Below are positions 53,274 to 61,556 of a DNA stretch of 64,000 bases, piece after piece. The DNA comes from Mannheimia pernigra (GTDB lineage: Bacteria; Pseudomonadota; Gammaproteobacteria; Enterobacterales; Pasteurellaceae): the NCBI RefSeq assembly GCF_013377995.1, contig NZ_CP055305.1:558001-622000 (forward strand). The letters run 5' to 3'. A program made the translations under genes and the position numbers. The first letter of the stretch is position 1. Each line of letters starts with the position of its first letter. Under the pieces are notes generated by a model, which ran no database searches, had not been told where the DNA came from, and saw only the letters and a program-made list of their open reading frames with translations.

Positions 53274-54596
53274 ATGTCAATGACCCCTCGTGAAATCGTC
53301 TCAGAGTTAGATGCTCATATTATCGGTCAAAAAGAGGCAAAACGTGCGGTAGCGATAGCATTACGTAACCGCTGGAGAAGAATGCAGCTACCCGAAGCCC
53401 TTCGTCAAGAAGTGACCCCGAAAAATATTTTAATGATTGGTCCAACGGGCGTGGGCAAAACAGAAATTGCCCGCCGTTTGGCAAAATTGGCGAATGCACC
53501 TTTTATTAAGGTAGAAGCTACTAAATTTACTGAAGTGGGCTATGTGGGCAAAGAGGTGGAGTCGATTATTCGTGATTTAGCGGATGTGTCGATGAAATTG
53601 GTTCGCCAACAAGCGGTCGAAAAAAACAAAATGCGTGCACAAGATGCAGCGGAAGACCGTATATTAGACGTTTTACTGCCGCCAGCAAAAGACCAATGGG
53701 GAAATGTGCAAGAAACGGACAATCAAACCACACGCCAAGCGTTTCGGAAAAAATTACGAGAAGGTCAGCTTGACGATAAAGAGATTGAGATTGATGTGGC
53801 TGCACAAGTCAGCGTTGAAATTATGACCCCACCGGGTATGGAGGAAATGACCTCGCAACTGCAATCACTGTTTGAGGGGATGTCGCCAAACAAAACGAAA
53901 AAACGCAAACTGAAGATTAAAGAGGCGTTAAAGTTGATGTTAGACGAAGAGGCGGCAAAACTGGTTAATCCTGAAGAGCTCAAACAGCAAGCGATTGAAG
54001 CGGTGGAACAGCACGGCATTGTATTTATTGATGAAATTGACAAAATTTGTAAGAAAGGTGAACACTCAGGCGGGGAGGTATCTCGAGAAGGGGTGCAGCG
54101 AGATTTACTGCCGATTATTGAAGGCTCAACGGTTAATACCAAACACGGAATGGTAAAAACCGACCACATTCTGTTTATCTGCTCGGGGGCATTTCAAGTC
54201 TCTCGCCCGTCAGATTTATTACCGGAATTACAAGGACGTTTACCGATTCGAGTGGAATTAAACTCGCTAACGAAAGAGGATTTTGAGCGTATATTAACGG
54301 AGCCGAATGCGTCATTAACCTTACAATATAGCGAGCTGATGAAAACGGAAGGGGTGGAGATTGAATTTACGCCAGCAGGCATTAGTCGCATTGCGGAAAG
54401 TGCGTTTCGGGTGAATGAAAAAACGGAAAACATCGGAGCCAGACGTTTACACACGGTGCTGGAGCGTTTAATGGACGGCATTTCTTTTGATGCGAGTGAA
54501 CGACGAGGCGAGAAAATCGTGATTGATGAGCATTATGTGAACGAGGCGTTAAATGAGGTGGTGGAAAACGAAGATTTAAGTCGGTTTATTTTATAA
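53274..54596 (+). CDS. hslU: ATP-dependent protease HslVU, ATPase subunit
   Basis: A 440-residue AAA+ unfoldase: MTPREIVSELDAHIIGQ, Walker A MIGPTGVGKTEIARRLA, the pore motif region EVGYVGKEVESIIRDL, Walker B VFIDEIDKI, and the C-terminal DLSRFIL that docks into HslV. It starts 54 bases after hslV; the gap has a small G/C-rich palindrome. Length matches E. coli HslU (443). Confidence 0.97.
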   Translation: MSMTPREIVSELDAHIIGQKEAKRAVAIALRNRWRRMQLPEALRQEVTPKNILMIGPTGVGKTEIARRLAKLANAPFIKVEATKFTEVGYVGKEVESIIRDLADVSMKLVRQQAVEKNKMRAQDAAEDRILDVLLPPAKDQWGNVQETDNQTTRQAFRKKLREGQLDDKEIEIDVAAQVSVEIMTPPGMEEMTSQLQSLFEGMSPNKTKKRKLKIKEALKLMLDEEAAKLVNPEELKQQAIEAVEQHGIVFIDEIDKICKKGEHSGGEVSREGVQRDLLPIIEGSTVNTKHGMVKTDHILFICSGAFQVSRPSDLLPELQGRLPIRVELNSLTKEDFERILTEPNASLTLQYSELMKTEGVEIEFTPAGISRIAESAFRVNEKTENIGARRLHTVLERLMDGISFDASERRGEKIVIDEHYVNEALNEVVENEDLSRFIL

Positions 54597-54610
54597 GTGT
54601 TGTAAGTGTT

Positions 54611-54656
54611 ACAAGCGGTTATTTTTGCAAATTTTTTTGTAAATTTGACCGCTTGT
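54611..54656. terminator. Uptake-sequence terminator after hslU
   Basis: ACAAGCGGT (54611-54619) and ACCGCTTGT (54648-54656) with a T-rich centre, 14 bases after the hslU stop. Confidence 0.7.
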
Positions 54657-54683
54657 CATTCTTATAATTAAGGTAGTGACAAA

Positions 54684-55565
54684 ATGAAAAATCAATACAA
54701 ATGGCCAGCTGCAAGCTCTCTTTACCCTAATCGTGGCAAAAAATCGTATGCAGGAAAACGTTTGCGTTATAAACTCCGCTCTTGGCTGCACCATATTCAA
54801 ATTAAAAAATTTGAACAATTTATTGCCCAGCACCCCCAACTAATCTCGCTTTTAAATGCAAGACCTAGTTATAGTTACCCGCTTGCTCACCGCTTTCTAG
54901 ATAAGCGTTTTACCGCAACGCAACGGTTAGTGCAGATTTGTGAAAATTTACTGTTTTTACCGCAAAAACTCAGCCATTTACCACCATTATGGCAACAATC
55001 GGTAAATTTTGGCGAAATCATTCCCGATTTTGAATTGCTTTTAAACATTAATGAACACCAGCCAATGGAAGGTTTTTGGGCTTTAGAACTTCGTTATAAG
55101 CCAAGCCAACAATTAGTTTATTTGCTGACTTTTGGCAAATTAGATGATGCATTACTAATTGCCGTTATTCAAGGGCCTAATTTTGAAAATTCAAAAGAGC
55201 TTGTTAAGCAATTAACCAAAGATTGCTATGGCTTACGTCCTGCATATTTAATGGTAGAAGCAATGAAAGCCTTAACGGCCGTATTAGGTTATCAGCATTT
55301 ACTTGGTATTCCGCAAAAATATCAAAATAAATCTCGCTGGGTACAAAGTAAACGTTATGTTGTAGATTATGATGCGATTTTTGCTGAGGCTAATGGCATT
55401 TTAGGGAAATATTGGCAATTACCGCTTGAATTGGAAAGTAAGGCAATGGAAGATATTCCGAGCAAAAAACGTTCAATGTACCGTAAGCGTTATGAAATGC
55501 TCAATAATCTAAAAAAATCAATGGAAATGGCGTTGCATTTATCTGATGTAAATATGAACGAGTAA
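54684..55565 (+). CDS. VirK/YbjX (DUF535) family protein
   Basis: A 293-residue protein of the DUF535 (VirK/YbjX) family, with YPLAHRFLDKRFTATQRLVQ near the start and IQGPNFENSKELVKQLTKDC, GLRPAYLMVEAMKAL in the core. Members in enteric bacteria affect virulence and envelope resistance (for example VirK of Shigella, YbjX of Salmonella), but the biochemical role is unknown. The single gene has flanking uptake-sequence terminators on both sides. Confidence 0.82.
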   Translation: MKNQYKWPAASSLYPNRGKKSYAGKRLRYKLRSWLHHIQIKKFEQFIAQHPQLISLLNARPSYSYPLAHRFLDKRFTATQRLVQICENLLFLPQKLSHLPPLWQQSVNFGEIIPDFELLLNINEHQPMEGFWALELRYKPSQQLVYLLTFGKLDDALLIAVIQGPNFENSKELVKQLTKDCYGLRPAYLMVEAMKALTAVLGYQHLLGIPQKYQNKSRWVQSKRYVVDYDAIFAEANGILGKYWQLPLELESKAMEDIPSKKRSMYRKRYEMLNNLKKSMEMALHLSDVNMNE

Positions 55566-55575
55566 ATAAAAATAA

Positions 55576-55633
55576 ACAAGCGGTCTTTTTTAGTAAAAAT
55601 ATTGCAAATAGTGGCTAGAAAAAGACCGCTTGT
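55576..55633. terminator. Uptake-sequence terminator before the adhesin locus
   Basis: ACAAGCGGTCTTTTT at 55576 pairs with AAAAAGACCGCTTGT ending at 55633. Confidence 0.78.
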
Positions 55634-55750
55634 TTAATTTGAGCTTTATCGCTAGAATTCCCATCCACAGGTTAAAATTTTAGTGTTAATAGCACAAAAA
55701 ATAGATTAAAATCGCACTTTTTTATTTACAGAGAAATAATTATATGATGA

Positions 55751-55824
55751 ACTCACTCACTCACTCACTCACTCACTCACTCACTCACTCACTCACTCAC
55801 TCACTCACTCACTCACTCACTCAC
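55751..55824 (+). repeat. Tetranucleotide tract (ACTC)18.5 at the start of the adhesin gene
   Basis: Uninterrupted ACTC repeats, 74 bases long, begin two bases after the tandem start codons ATGATG at 55744-55749. In the adhesin frame the tract encodes SLTH repeats without stops. Counting frames, the ATGs are out of register with the adhesin: the ATG frame meets TAG at 55834. One unit more, or two fewer, would join them. This is the classic layout of contingency loci in Pasteurellaceae. Confidence 0.93.
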
Positions 55825-55841
55825 GGCGTAGTGTAGCCTCG

Positions 55842-58800
55842 TTGCTACTTACAGTGCTAATTTCAGGCTCGGCGTATGCGTCTGGCACTGGTTACGCTAT
55901 AGGCACAAATTCAACGGCGAATGGGCCGGGCAGTTATGCCACCTCAATAAATGGTGTTGCCACAGGGCATAATGCGATTGCGACAGGCGAGGGAATGAGC
56001 CGTGAACAATTTACTGAACGCCGTAAAGCAGTGGAAGACATTGAACGCCAACTAGGCGAAAAACAGAATGAAATCAGTACCATTGATGCTCAAATTTCCT
56101 CTGTTCAAAGCCTGATTGATAGTATTGAACGCCGTATTACGGATATCAACCAACGCCAAGCGGAAGTTGCTTATTTGGTTGAGCAACGCACAATCCTTCA
56201 AAACCAACGTGATGACGCTCAAACCAGACTAGCTGAACAGCAAAACCAATTACAACAAGCGAATAATGCTTATAACCGCTTATCAAAAGATAGTAGCGGC
56301 AATAGTATTTATGTTAATTATGATAATGTATTTAAACAATTAGATTGGAAAAAATTAGATAATCCATTAGGTGGGGGGAGAGATGAATTAACGGCTGATC
56401 TTAAGGCAATTATAGAAGCGGATTTCCCTGAATTCAAAGGTGGTTTTATAGATTCGCAATATAGAGAATTAATTGATGGCTATGTTGCTAGAAATGCAAC
56501 AGCAAAGGTGACTGCTAAATATTTACATAAGTTAATAAACGATGATATGGGGGAGCTGATAAATGATCAATACGTTGTCGATAAGTTTCTTAGGAGTGTA
56601 TTTTTAAAACCAGAGATATATAGAGAAATTTTCCAAAGTACAGATGATATTAAAACCCCAGATAAGTTACCAATATTTTACCAAGGACAATATTTGGGAG
56701 GATTAGCTGATAGTATTCTGAAAGAAGAAAAAAATCATATAGATATAGAAAAACATAAGAAAGAGTTTAATTCGCTACTTTATTTCTTTTTTTCAGCAAA
56801 AAAGAATGGCTCAAATGCTAATAATATATTGAACAATATACTGATTAATATAATCAAAGATAGGAACAATTATAAGGATTATCAGCATTATGCGGAAGCT
56901 ACAAAGTTAGTTCCAAGACTACCTCCATTAAGTAAAAAGTATGATAAGGAGTATTATTCAAGTATATTTACTGATATGATTGATAAATCTAGAGTTGACT
57001 CTATTTTAAAAGGAGTATGGGTAGATGATGCACTTAATTTTAATATAGCTTTAAAAGACTTTGTTACTCATATAGATTATTCTCATGATAATTGGTGGTT
57101 TGATTTAAATGACTATAAGTTAAAGATGGATAGGGTTATAGAATTTAATAATGCTCTTGAAGATTTTGTAAACTTACAGAAACAGTTAAAACAAGAGTTA
57201 TCTAAGCCTTTAAATGAGCAAAATAAAATAGAAATAGATAGAATTAATAACGTCATCTTAGAGAAGAAAAATTTTATAGAGAAAGAAAAAAATAATCCTG
57301 AAAATTATTTTGATTCTTTTACTATAAAATATAAAAATAAAATTATTGAAAACGAATTCAGTAAAGTCCAGCCCATAATGGAGGAGTTATATAATCAAAC
57401 CAGAGACCATATTCGGACATACGATGAAAATAATCCAGTAATAAAAGCAACAAGAGACAAATCGCAAGAATTAAAGCAAGTAGTAACAGATGCTCAAAAT
57501 AAAATAAATCGCACACAGAATGATATTAATCGGCTGATTAATGATATTGCCCGTTTAGGCTTATCACCTGATGATGAAACTCTGGCAGATCGTAAACAAG
57601 AACAAGAGCAATTATTAACTCAGCGTAGAGCTGAACTGGAAAAGCAAAACCAAGATCTTGCTACTAAACAAGCGGAATTAGCGCAGTTAAACCAACAGTT
57701 AGCGAATTCACCGATTAAAAATATCGGTAAAAATTCGCTCGCAGAAGGTGCAAATGCGTTTGCCTCAGGTGAAAACGCGATTGCGTATGGGGCAAATACC
57801 TTAGCCACAGGTAACAATGCGGTAGCCTTAGGCAATGAAGCTCAAGCCACAGCTGAAAACGCAGTCGCATTTGGCAGCAATGCAATGGCTAAAGGCATAA
57901 ACTCGGTTGCGTTAGGTGCAGGTTCTTTAGCAGTTAGCGAGAATGAGGTTTCGGTGGGCGTGGGTGAAAATGATTTAGGTAAAGCTAAATTTACCCGAAA
58001 AATCACGAATGTTACCGCAGGCAAGGCAGATACAGATGCGGTAAACGTTTCACAACTGAAAGAAGTGAAAGGCGCGGTTGTTGAAGTGGAAAAACAAATC
58101 CAAGTGGTGGATACAAAAATAGACACTGAAATTAGCAATGTAAACACCCGTATTGATGGCGTTGCTCAAAAAGTGGATACGGAAATTGGCAAAGTAAACA
58201 CTCGCATTGATGGTGTTGACCAAAAAGTGGATACGGAAATTAGCAAAGTAAACACTCGCATTGATGGTGTTGCTCAAAAAGTGGATACGGAAATTGGCAA
58301 TGTAAACACCCGTATTGACGGTGTAGCCGAAAAAGTAAATATTCGAATTGATGGCGTTGCTCAAAAAGTGGATGCGGAAATTAGCAAAGTAAACACTCGT
58401 ATTGATGGTGTTGACCAAAAAGTGGATACGGAAATTGGCAAAGTAAACACTCGAATTGATGGCGTTGCCCAAAAAGTGGATGCTGAAATTGGTAAAGTGA
58501 AGGACAAAATAGCCTCAGAAGTAGGGAAAGTAGACACGAAAGCGAACAATCTTGCGAAGGTGCTAGGTGCGAGTGTAACCGCAGACGGGTTGGTAGAGGT
58601 GGAATACAACTACTACCAAGCAGGCGAGAAGAAGACGGTAAGGGATGTCAAATCGGCGTTGTCAGGCATATCGGAAAATAGCAAGCACGTTGATGATGAA
58701 ATCAAGAAAGTCAATGGTAAGTTAACCCGTGTGGCAGAGATATTAGGTGCGACGGTGACGACAGATGGTTTACTGACAGCGGAATACGACTACTACGAGA

Positions 58801-59393
58801 AAGGGCAGAAGAAGACGACGAATAATGTGAAAACGGCGTTAAATGCAGCGGCTCAAAATACGAAATATGTTTCTGTAAATAGCACAGGCAATAGTGCGAA
58901 GGCAGAGGGTGCGGAGAGTGTTGCAATCGGTGCTAATAGTGTCGCGAAAGGCAGCAATAGCGTTGCAGTAGGCGCTGGTTCGGTGGCGATGAGCGACAAT
59001 GAATTCTCGGTAGGTAATGCCAATGTTACACGCCGAATCACGCATGTGGCAGAGGGGGTATCGGAGACCGATGCGGTTAATATGGGGCAATTTACCCGAG
59101 GGATGAATGCGTTAGGGGGGCAAGTGAATCAGTTAGAGAACAAGATAGCCCGCACAGAAAAGCGGATGAGTTCAGGGATTGCTGGGGCGTATGCGGCGGC
59201 AAGTTTAATCAATGCACCGGGTGCAGGAGACAGTATGTTATCGGTCGGTACAGGCACCTTTAATGGGGCAACGGCAGTGGCATTGGGGTATTCAAGAGTA
59301 TCAGATAATGGTAAAGTATCGCTGAAATTGATAGGCTCAGCGAGCAATAAAGGCGATGTAGGCGGAGGGGCATCAGTTGGATTTAAATTCTAA
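55842..59393 (+). CDS. Trimeric autotransporter adhesin, phase-variable (YadA family)
   Basis: The open frame (1183 residues counted from a TTG at 55842) belongs to a type Vc adhesin whose ATG lies before the ACTC tract and is out of frame here. In order: signal-like segment (SLLLTVLISGSAYAS); short head repeats (GYAIGTNSTA); coiled coil (~50-150); a central AT-rich module (~150-530) with no fold that I recognise; coiled coil; a second YadA head (GENAIAYGANTLATGNNAVA, ~626-706); a neck (~716); a stalk of 18-residue repeats (~755-886); another head and neck (~1020-1080); and the C-terminal membrane anchor (SSGIAGAYAAASL ... ASVGFKF). The anchor forms a 12-strand trimer pore that exports the passenger to the surface, where it probably binds host tissue. 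Confidence 0.88.
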   Translation: MLLTVLISGSAYASGTGYAIGTNSTANGPGSYATSINGVATGHNAIATGEGMSREQFTERRKAVEDIERQLGEKQNEISTIDAQISSVQSLIDSIERRITDINQRQAEVAYLVEQRTILQNQRDDAQTRLAEQQNQLQQANNAYNRLSKDSSGNSIYVNYDNVFKQLDWKKLDNPLGGGRDELTADLKAIIEADFPEFKGGFIDSQYRELIDGYVARNATAKVTAKYLHKLINDDMGELINDQYVVDKFLRSVFLKPEIYREIFQSTDDIKTPDKLPIFYQGQYLGGLADSILKEEKNHIDIEKHKKEFNSLLYFFFSAKKNGSNANNILNNILINIIKDRNNYKDYQHYAEATKLVPRLPPLSKKYDKEYYSSIFTDMIDKSRVDSILKGVWVDDALNFNIALKDFVTHIDYSHDNWWFDLNDYKLKMDRVIEFNNALEDFVNLQKQLKQELSKPLNEQNKIEIDRINNVILEKKNFIEKEKNNPENYFDSFTIKYKNKIIENEFSKVQPIMEELYNQTRDHIRTYDENNPVIKATRDKSQELKQVVTDAQNKINRTQNDINRLINDIARLGLSPDDETLADRKQEQEQLLTQRRAELEKQNQDLATKQAELAQLNQQLANSPIKNIGKNSLAEGANAFASGENAIAYGANTLATGNNAVALGNEAQATAENAVAFGSNAMAKGINSVALGAGSLAVSENEVSVGVGENDLGKAKFTRKITNVTAGKADTDAVNVSQLKEVKGAVVEVEKQIQVVDTKIDTEISNVNTRIDGVAQKVDTEIGKVNTRIDGVDQKVDTEISKVNTRIDGVAQKVDTEIGNVNTRIDGVAEKVNIRIDGVAQKVDAEISKVNTRIDGVDQKVDTEIGKVNTRIDGVAQKVDAEIGKVKDKIASEVGKVDTKANNLAKVLGASVTADGLVEVEYNYYQAGEKKTVRDVKSALSGISENSKHVDDEIKKVNGKLTRVAEILGATVTTDGLLTAEYDYYEKGQKKTTNNVKTALNAAAQNTKYVSVNSTGNSAKAEGAESVAIGANSVAKGSNSVAVGAGSVAMSDNEFSVGNANVTRRITHVAEGVSETDAVNMGQFTRGMNALGGQVNQLENKIARTEKRMSSGIAGAYAAASLINAPGAGDSMLSVGTGTFNGATAVALGYSRVSDNGKVSLKLIGSASNKGDVGGGASVGFKF
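58123..58497 (+). repeat. 54-base tandem repeats encoding the adhesin stalk
   Basis: About seven copies of an 18-residue unit VDTEIGKVNTRIDGVAQK, with small changes (GNV, SKV, GVDQK) and one shortened copy (VNIRIDGVAQK). The units predict a coiled-coil stalk; recombination between them could change stalk length. Confidence 0.85.
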
Positions 59394-59423
59394 TTGATGT
59401 GCAAAGAAGTCTGTATATAATAC

Positions 59424-59473
59424 CGCTTGTAAGCAATCAAAGGAGAGAAAGATTGCTTACAAGCGTCTTTTTT
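59424..59473 (+). terminator. Terminator after the adhesin gene
   Basis: CGCTTGTAAGCAATC (59424-59438) pairs with GATTGCTTACAAGCG (59451-59465), followed by TCTTTTTTT. Partial uptake sequences are part of the stem. Confidence 0.85.
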
Positions 59474-59503
59474 TAAATGAAATAACAGGAATTGAGGTTA
59501 AAG

Positions 59504-60441
59504 ATGAAGTATTTAAGAAAAGCGGTCATCAGCGCGTTATTAGCGTATGGTATCACGAGCAATGTGTTTGCTGGCGAGGTAGACAAATCGGCACAGTTTA
59601 AGCGTTATGAACAAGCCAAATTAAAGTTAACGTATGAAGGTGAGGTGGGTAATTTATTACAATTACTGGCGAACCGTTTAGGCGTGGGTTATCTCACATA
59701 CAAAATAGACTTTAAGAAGCCAGTGAGCATCAAGAGCGGAGAGTTCATAAGGGTATCGGATTTATTAGATAATATTGAATCACAGGTGCCTGATTTAGAG
59801 ATAAAATTTGAACGTATAGGTGAGAATATATTTATCAATGCGGTAAGCCACAAAGAGCCGTTAAAATTAAGGAATGAGGAATTTGTGAGCGAAGTGATAT
59901 TTGAAGATAGCACAAATACAACAAATAGCACAGATAGTACAAATAGTACAAATAGTAAAAGTGAGGTAGGAGAAGTTATCTTTGAAGAGACGGAGTCTAA
60001 AGAGTTAAAGAAAGCGCCAACCCAAGCTATTCAAGCCGCTCAAGAGGTGAGCGAAGTAAAAAAGCCGTAGAAGCTGATATAACAGCGAAAAAGGAAGAGA
60101 CAAAAGAGATAAGTCAGGAAGAGAAGGGATTGAATGAGCTTGTGGCAAGGGCGACAGATGAAGGGTTGCTGTCGAAATACAAGCGAAAGAAAGCGCCGAA
60201 ATACAAATTAAGCAAGAAAGAGTTTGATGGATTGGAATCGGTGAAGGTAACGCCGATAGGGACATTTTTGATATTTAATCAAGAGATGGACGTGTCAGAT
60301 TTTGATGTGAAAGGGAAGTTTGAACGAATGGAGAAGCACGGAAATTTGATAGCGATATCTCACGAGAAGGTGTCGGCACCGAAATGGATAACGGTGGAAT
60401 TTGGGGGTAAGAAGTTAGTACTTAGTCGAAGTAATAAGTAA
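59504..60441 (+). CDS. Periplasmic adhesin-accessory protein in two frames, possible -1 frameshift gene
   Basis: The first frame (59504-60070, 188 residues) has a signal peptide (VISALLAYGITSNVFA) and a domain LTYEGEVGNLLQLLANRLGV ... FIRVSDLLDNIESQV that resembles the DotD/TraH secretin-N0-like fold, then a Ser/Thr/Asn-rich linker. It stops at TAG 60068. The -1 frame continues without stops from the A-run at 60058 (KAVEADITAKKEE ...) through a C-terminal domain (YKLSKKEFDGLESVKVTPIG ... GGKKLVLSRSNK) to 60441. At the crossing lies A AAA AAG in exact register. The full product would be about 312 residues. It directly follows the adhesin gene, so an assembly or anchoring role is likely. A one-base deletion (pseudogene) is the alternative. 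Confidence 0.65.
60044..60064 (+). promoter_or_regulatory. Candidate programmed -1 frameshift signal
   Basis: GAGGTGA (60044-60050, a seven-base match to the anti-Shine-Dalgarno) lies upstream of the slippery heptamer A AAA AAG (60058-60064), which is in the zero frame GTA AAA AAG. Slippage by -1 enters the downstream frame at GCC 60065 minus one. This is the arrangement of E. coli dnaX. A downstream stem is weak or absent. Confidence 0.5.
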
Positions 60442-60453
60442 TAAAGTGATGAG

Positions 60454-60490
60454 ATAACGCCTCTTTTTGTGAAAAGAAAAGAGGCGTTAT
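60454..60490. terminator. Bidirectional terminator between the accessory gene and iolB
   Basis: ATAACGCCTCTTTT (60454-60467) pairs with AAAAGAGGCGTTAT (60477-60490), with T-rich sequence on both strands, between convergent genes. Confidence 0.85.
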
Positions 60491-60522
60491 GTTTATGTTT
60501 GATTTTTCATTGTTTATTTTTT

Positions 60523-61341
60523 CTATTTAAATTTGGATTTATAGGCTTCGCTATTGATCCATAAATGATCGGGTTCCCAAGTGAATTTCCATTGGCGAAC
60601 TGGGCCTGCCATTACATTGAGATAATAGTTGTTATAACCAGCAATAGTCGCTACAGGATGATAGCCCTTTGGCACCTTGACCACATTTTTGTCATACACT
60701 GCCATACATTCATCAAGCGTTCTGTCGTCGGTATAAACCCGTTGTAGAGCAAAACCTTGCGGTGGATCGAAACGGTGGTAGTAAGTCTCTTCTAAATAAG
60801 TTTCTTGTTCGGAGTTTTTGTTATCGTGCTTATGGCTTGGATAAGAGCTGGTATTGCCTTCATCCGTGAAAACTTCGACCACGAGTAGGCTGTCTGCTGG
60901 CTCGGTTTCAGGAAGAATGTTATGTACTAAGCGTTGATTATTGCCCACGCCACGTTTTTCAACACCCACATCATTTGGGGTTATCAGACGTATAGGATAG
61001 TTACCTTGGCTTGGTGCTTTGCACACTGCAAGCTCTAATTGACCGCTTGTTTCCACTTTTACTTGTTTGCGTGGCGGAACATAGACTGAATAAGGCGGGA
61101 TTTTTTCAAACGGGCTAGTGCGGTTGCCGATATTTTCAAAACGATGTTCATCAACAAACACTGAACCTTTACCTGCTATTAAAACAAGACAAAGCTCATT
61201 TTCGCCACTCTCTAATGTAATAGATTGATTCTCTAACTGGTAAGCTGCAAAGCCAACATATTCCCAGTTAGCATTTTGCGGTGTGATATCCTGAATTAAA
61301 CCGTTTGGCTGTGCCTGGGGTTTAGAAAGTAAAACGCTCAT
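60523..61341 (-). CDS. iolB: 5-deoxy-glucuronate isomerase
   Basis: A 272-residue bicupin of the IolB family. Metal-binding sequence is visible in SSYPSHKHD and LEETYYHRFDPPQGFALQRVY; the C-terminus has GYHPVATIAGYNNYYLNVMAG. IolB isomerises 5-deoxy-glucuronate to 2-deoxy-5-keto-gluconate in myo-inositol breakdown. It is divergent from iolA; the other iol genes are not in the window and may lie beyond its end. Confidence 0.94.
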   Translation of the reverse strand: MSVLLSKPQAQPNGLIQDITPQNANWEYVGFAAYQLENQSITLESGENELCLVLIAGKGSVFVDEHRFENIGNRTSPFEKIPPYSVYVPPRKQVKVETSGQLELAVCKAPSQGNYPIRLITPNDVGVEKRGVGNNQRLVHNILPETEPADSLLVVEVFTDEGNTSSYPSHKHDNKNSEQETYLEETYYHRFDPPQGFALQRVYTDDRTLDECMAVYDKNVVKVPKGYHPVATIAGYNNYYLNVMAGPVRQWKFTWEPDHLWINSEAYKSKFK

Positions 61342-61423
61342 AATATCTCCTGTGTATATTCATAAGATCGATAATCTACTATAACTCAGATGATCGTTTT
61401 TGGGGATAAGCAATCTTCAAAGT

Positions 61424-61459
61424 TGTTATCCAGATCACAAAAATGAAATAAATTTTTCA
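61424..61459. promoter_or_regulatory. iolB/iolA control region: CRP-like site and candidate inositol operator
   Basis: 61424-61439 reads TGTTATCCAGATCACA, one mismatch from the CRP core. Immediately after, 61444-61459 reads TGAAATAAATTTTTCA, an inverted repeat TGAAA-N6-TTTCA. The 19 bases 61441-61459 recur exactly, in reverse, at 63318-63336 before the next inositol-type gene. Confidence 0.6.
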
Positions 61460-61556
61460 TTTTTGTTCTATTTGTATTGATATTTTCTATTTTTGGGAGT
61501 AATTTATGGGCTGTATTTTGTCTATCCTCGATTCATAATCTGATAAGGAGTTTTCA

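Noticed and set aside
53765..54481. Minus-strand frames inside hslU
   Set aside because: hslU is a conserved full-length gene; these frames show no family features.
55751..55824. ACTC tract considered as a CRISPR-like or satellite array
   Set aside because: The four-base uninterrupted unit has no spacers and sits directly after start codons; it is a contingency repeat.
58050..58609. Long minus-strand frames opposite the adhesin stalk
   Set aside because: Their repetitive composition mirrors the stalk repeats on the other strand and there is no start signal; they are shadows.
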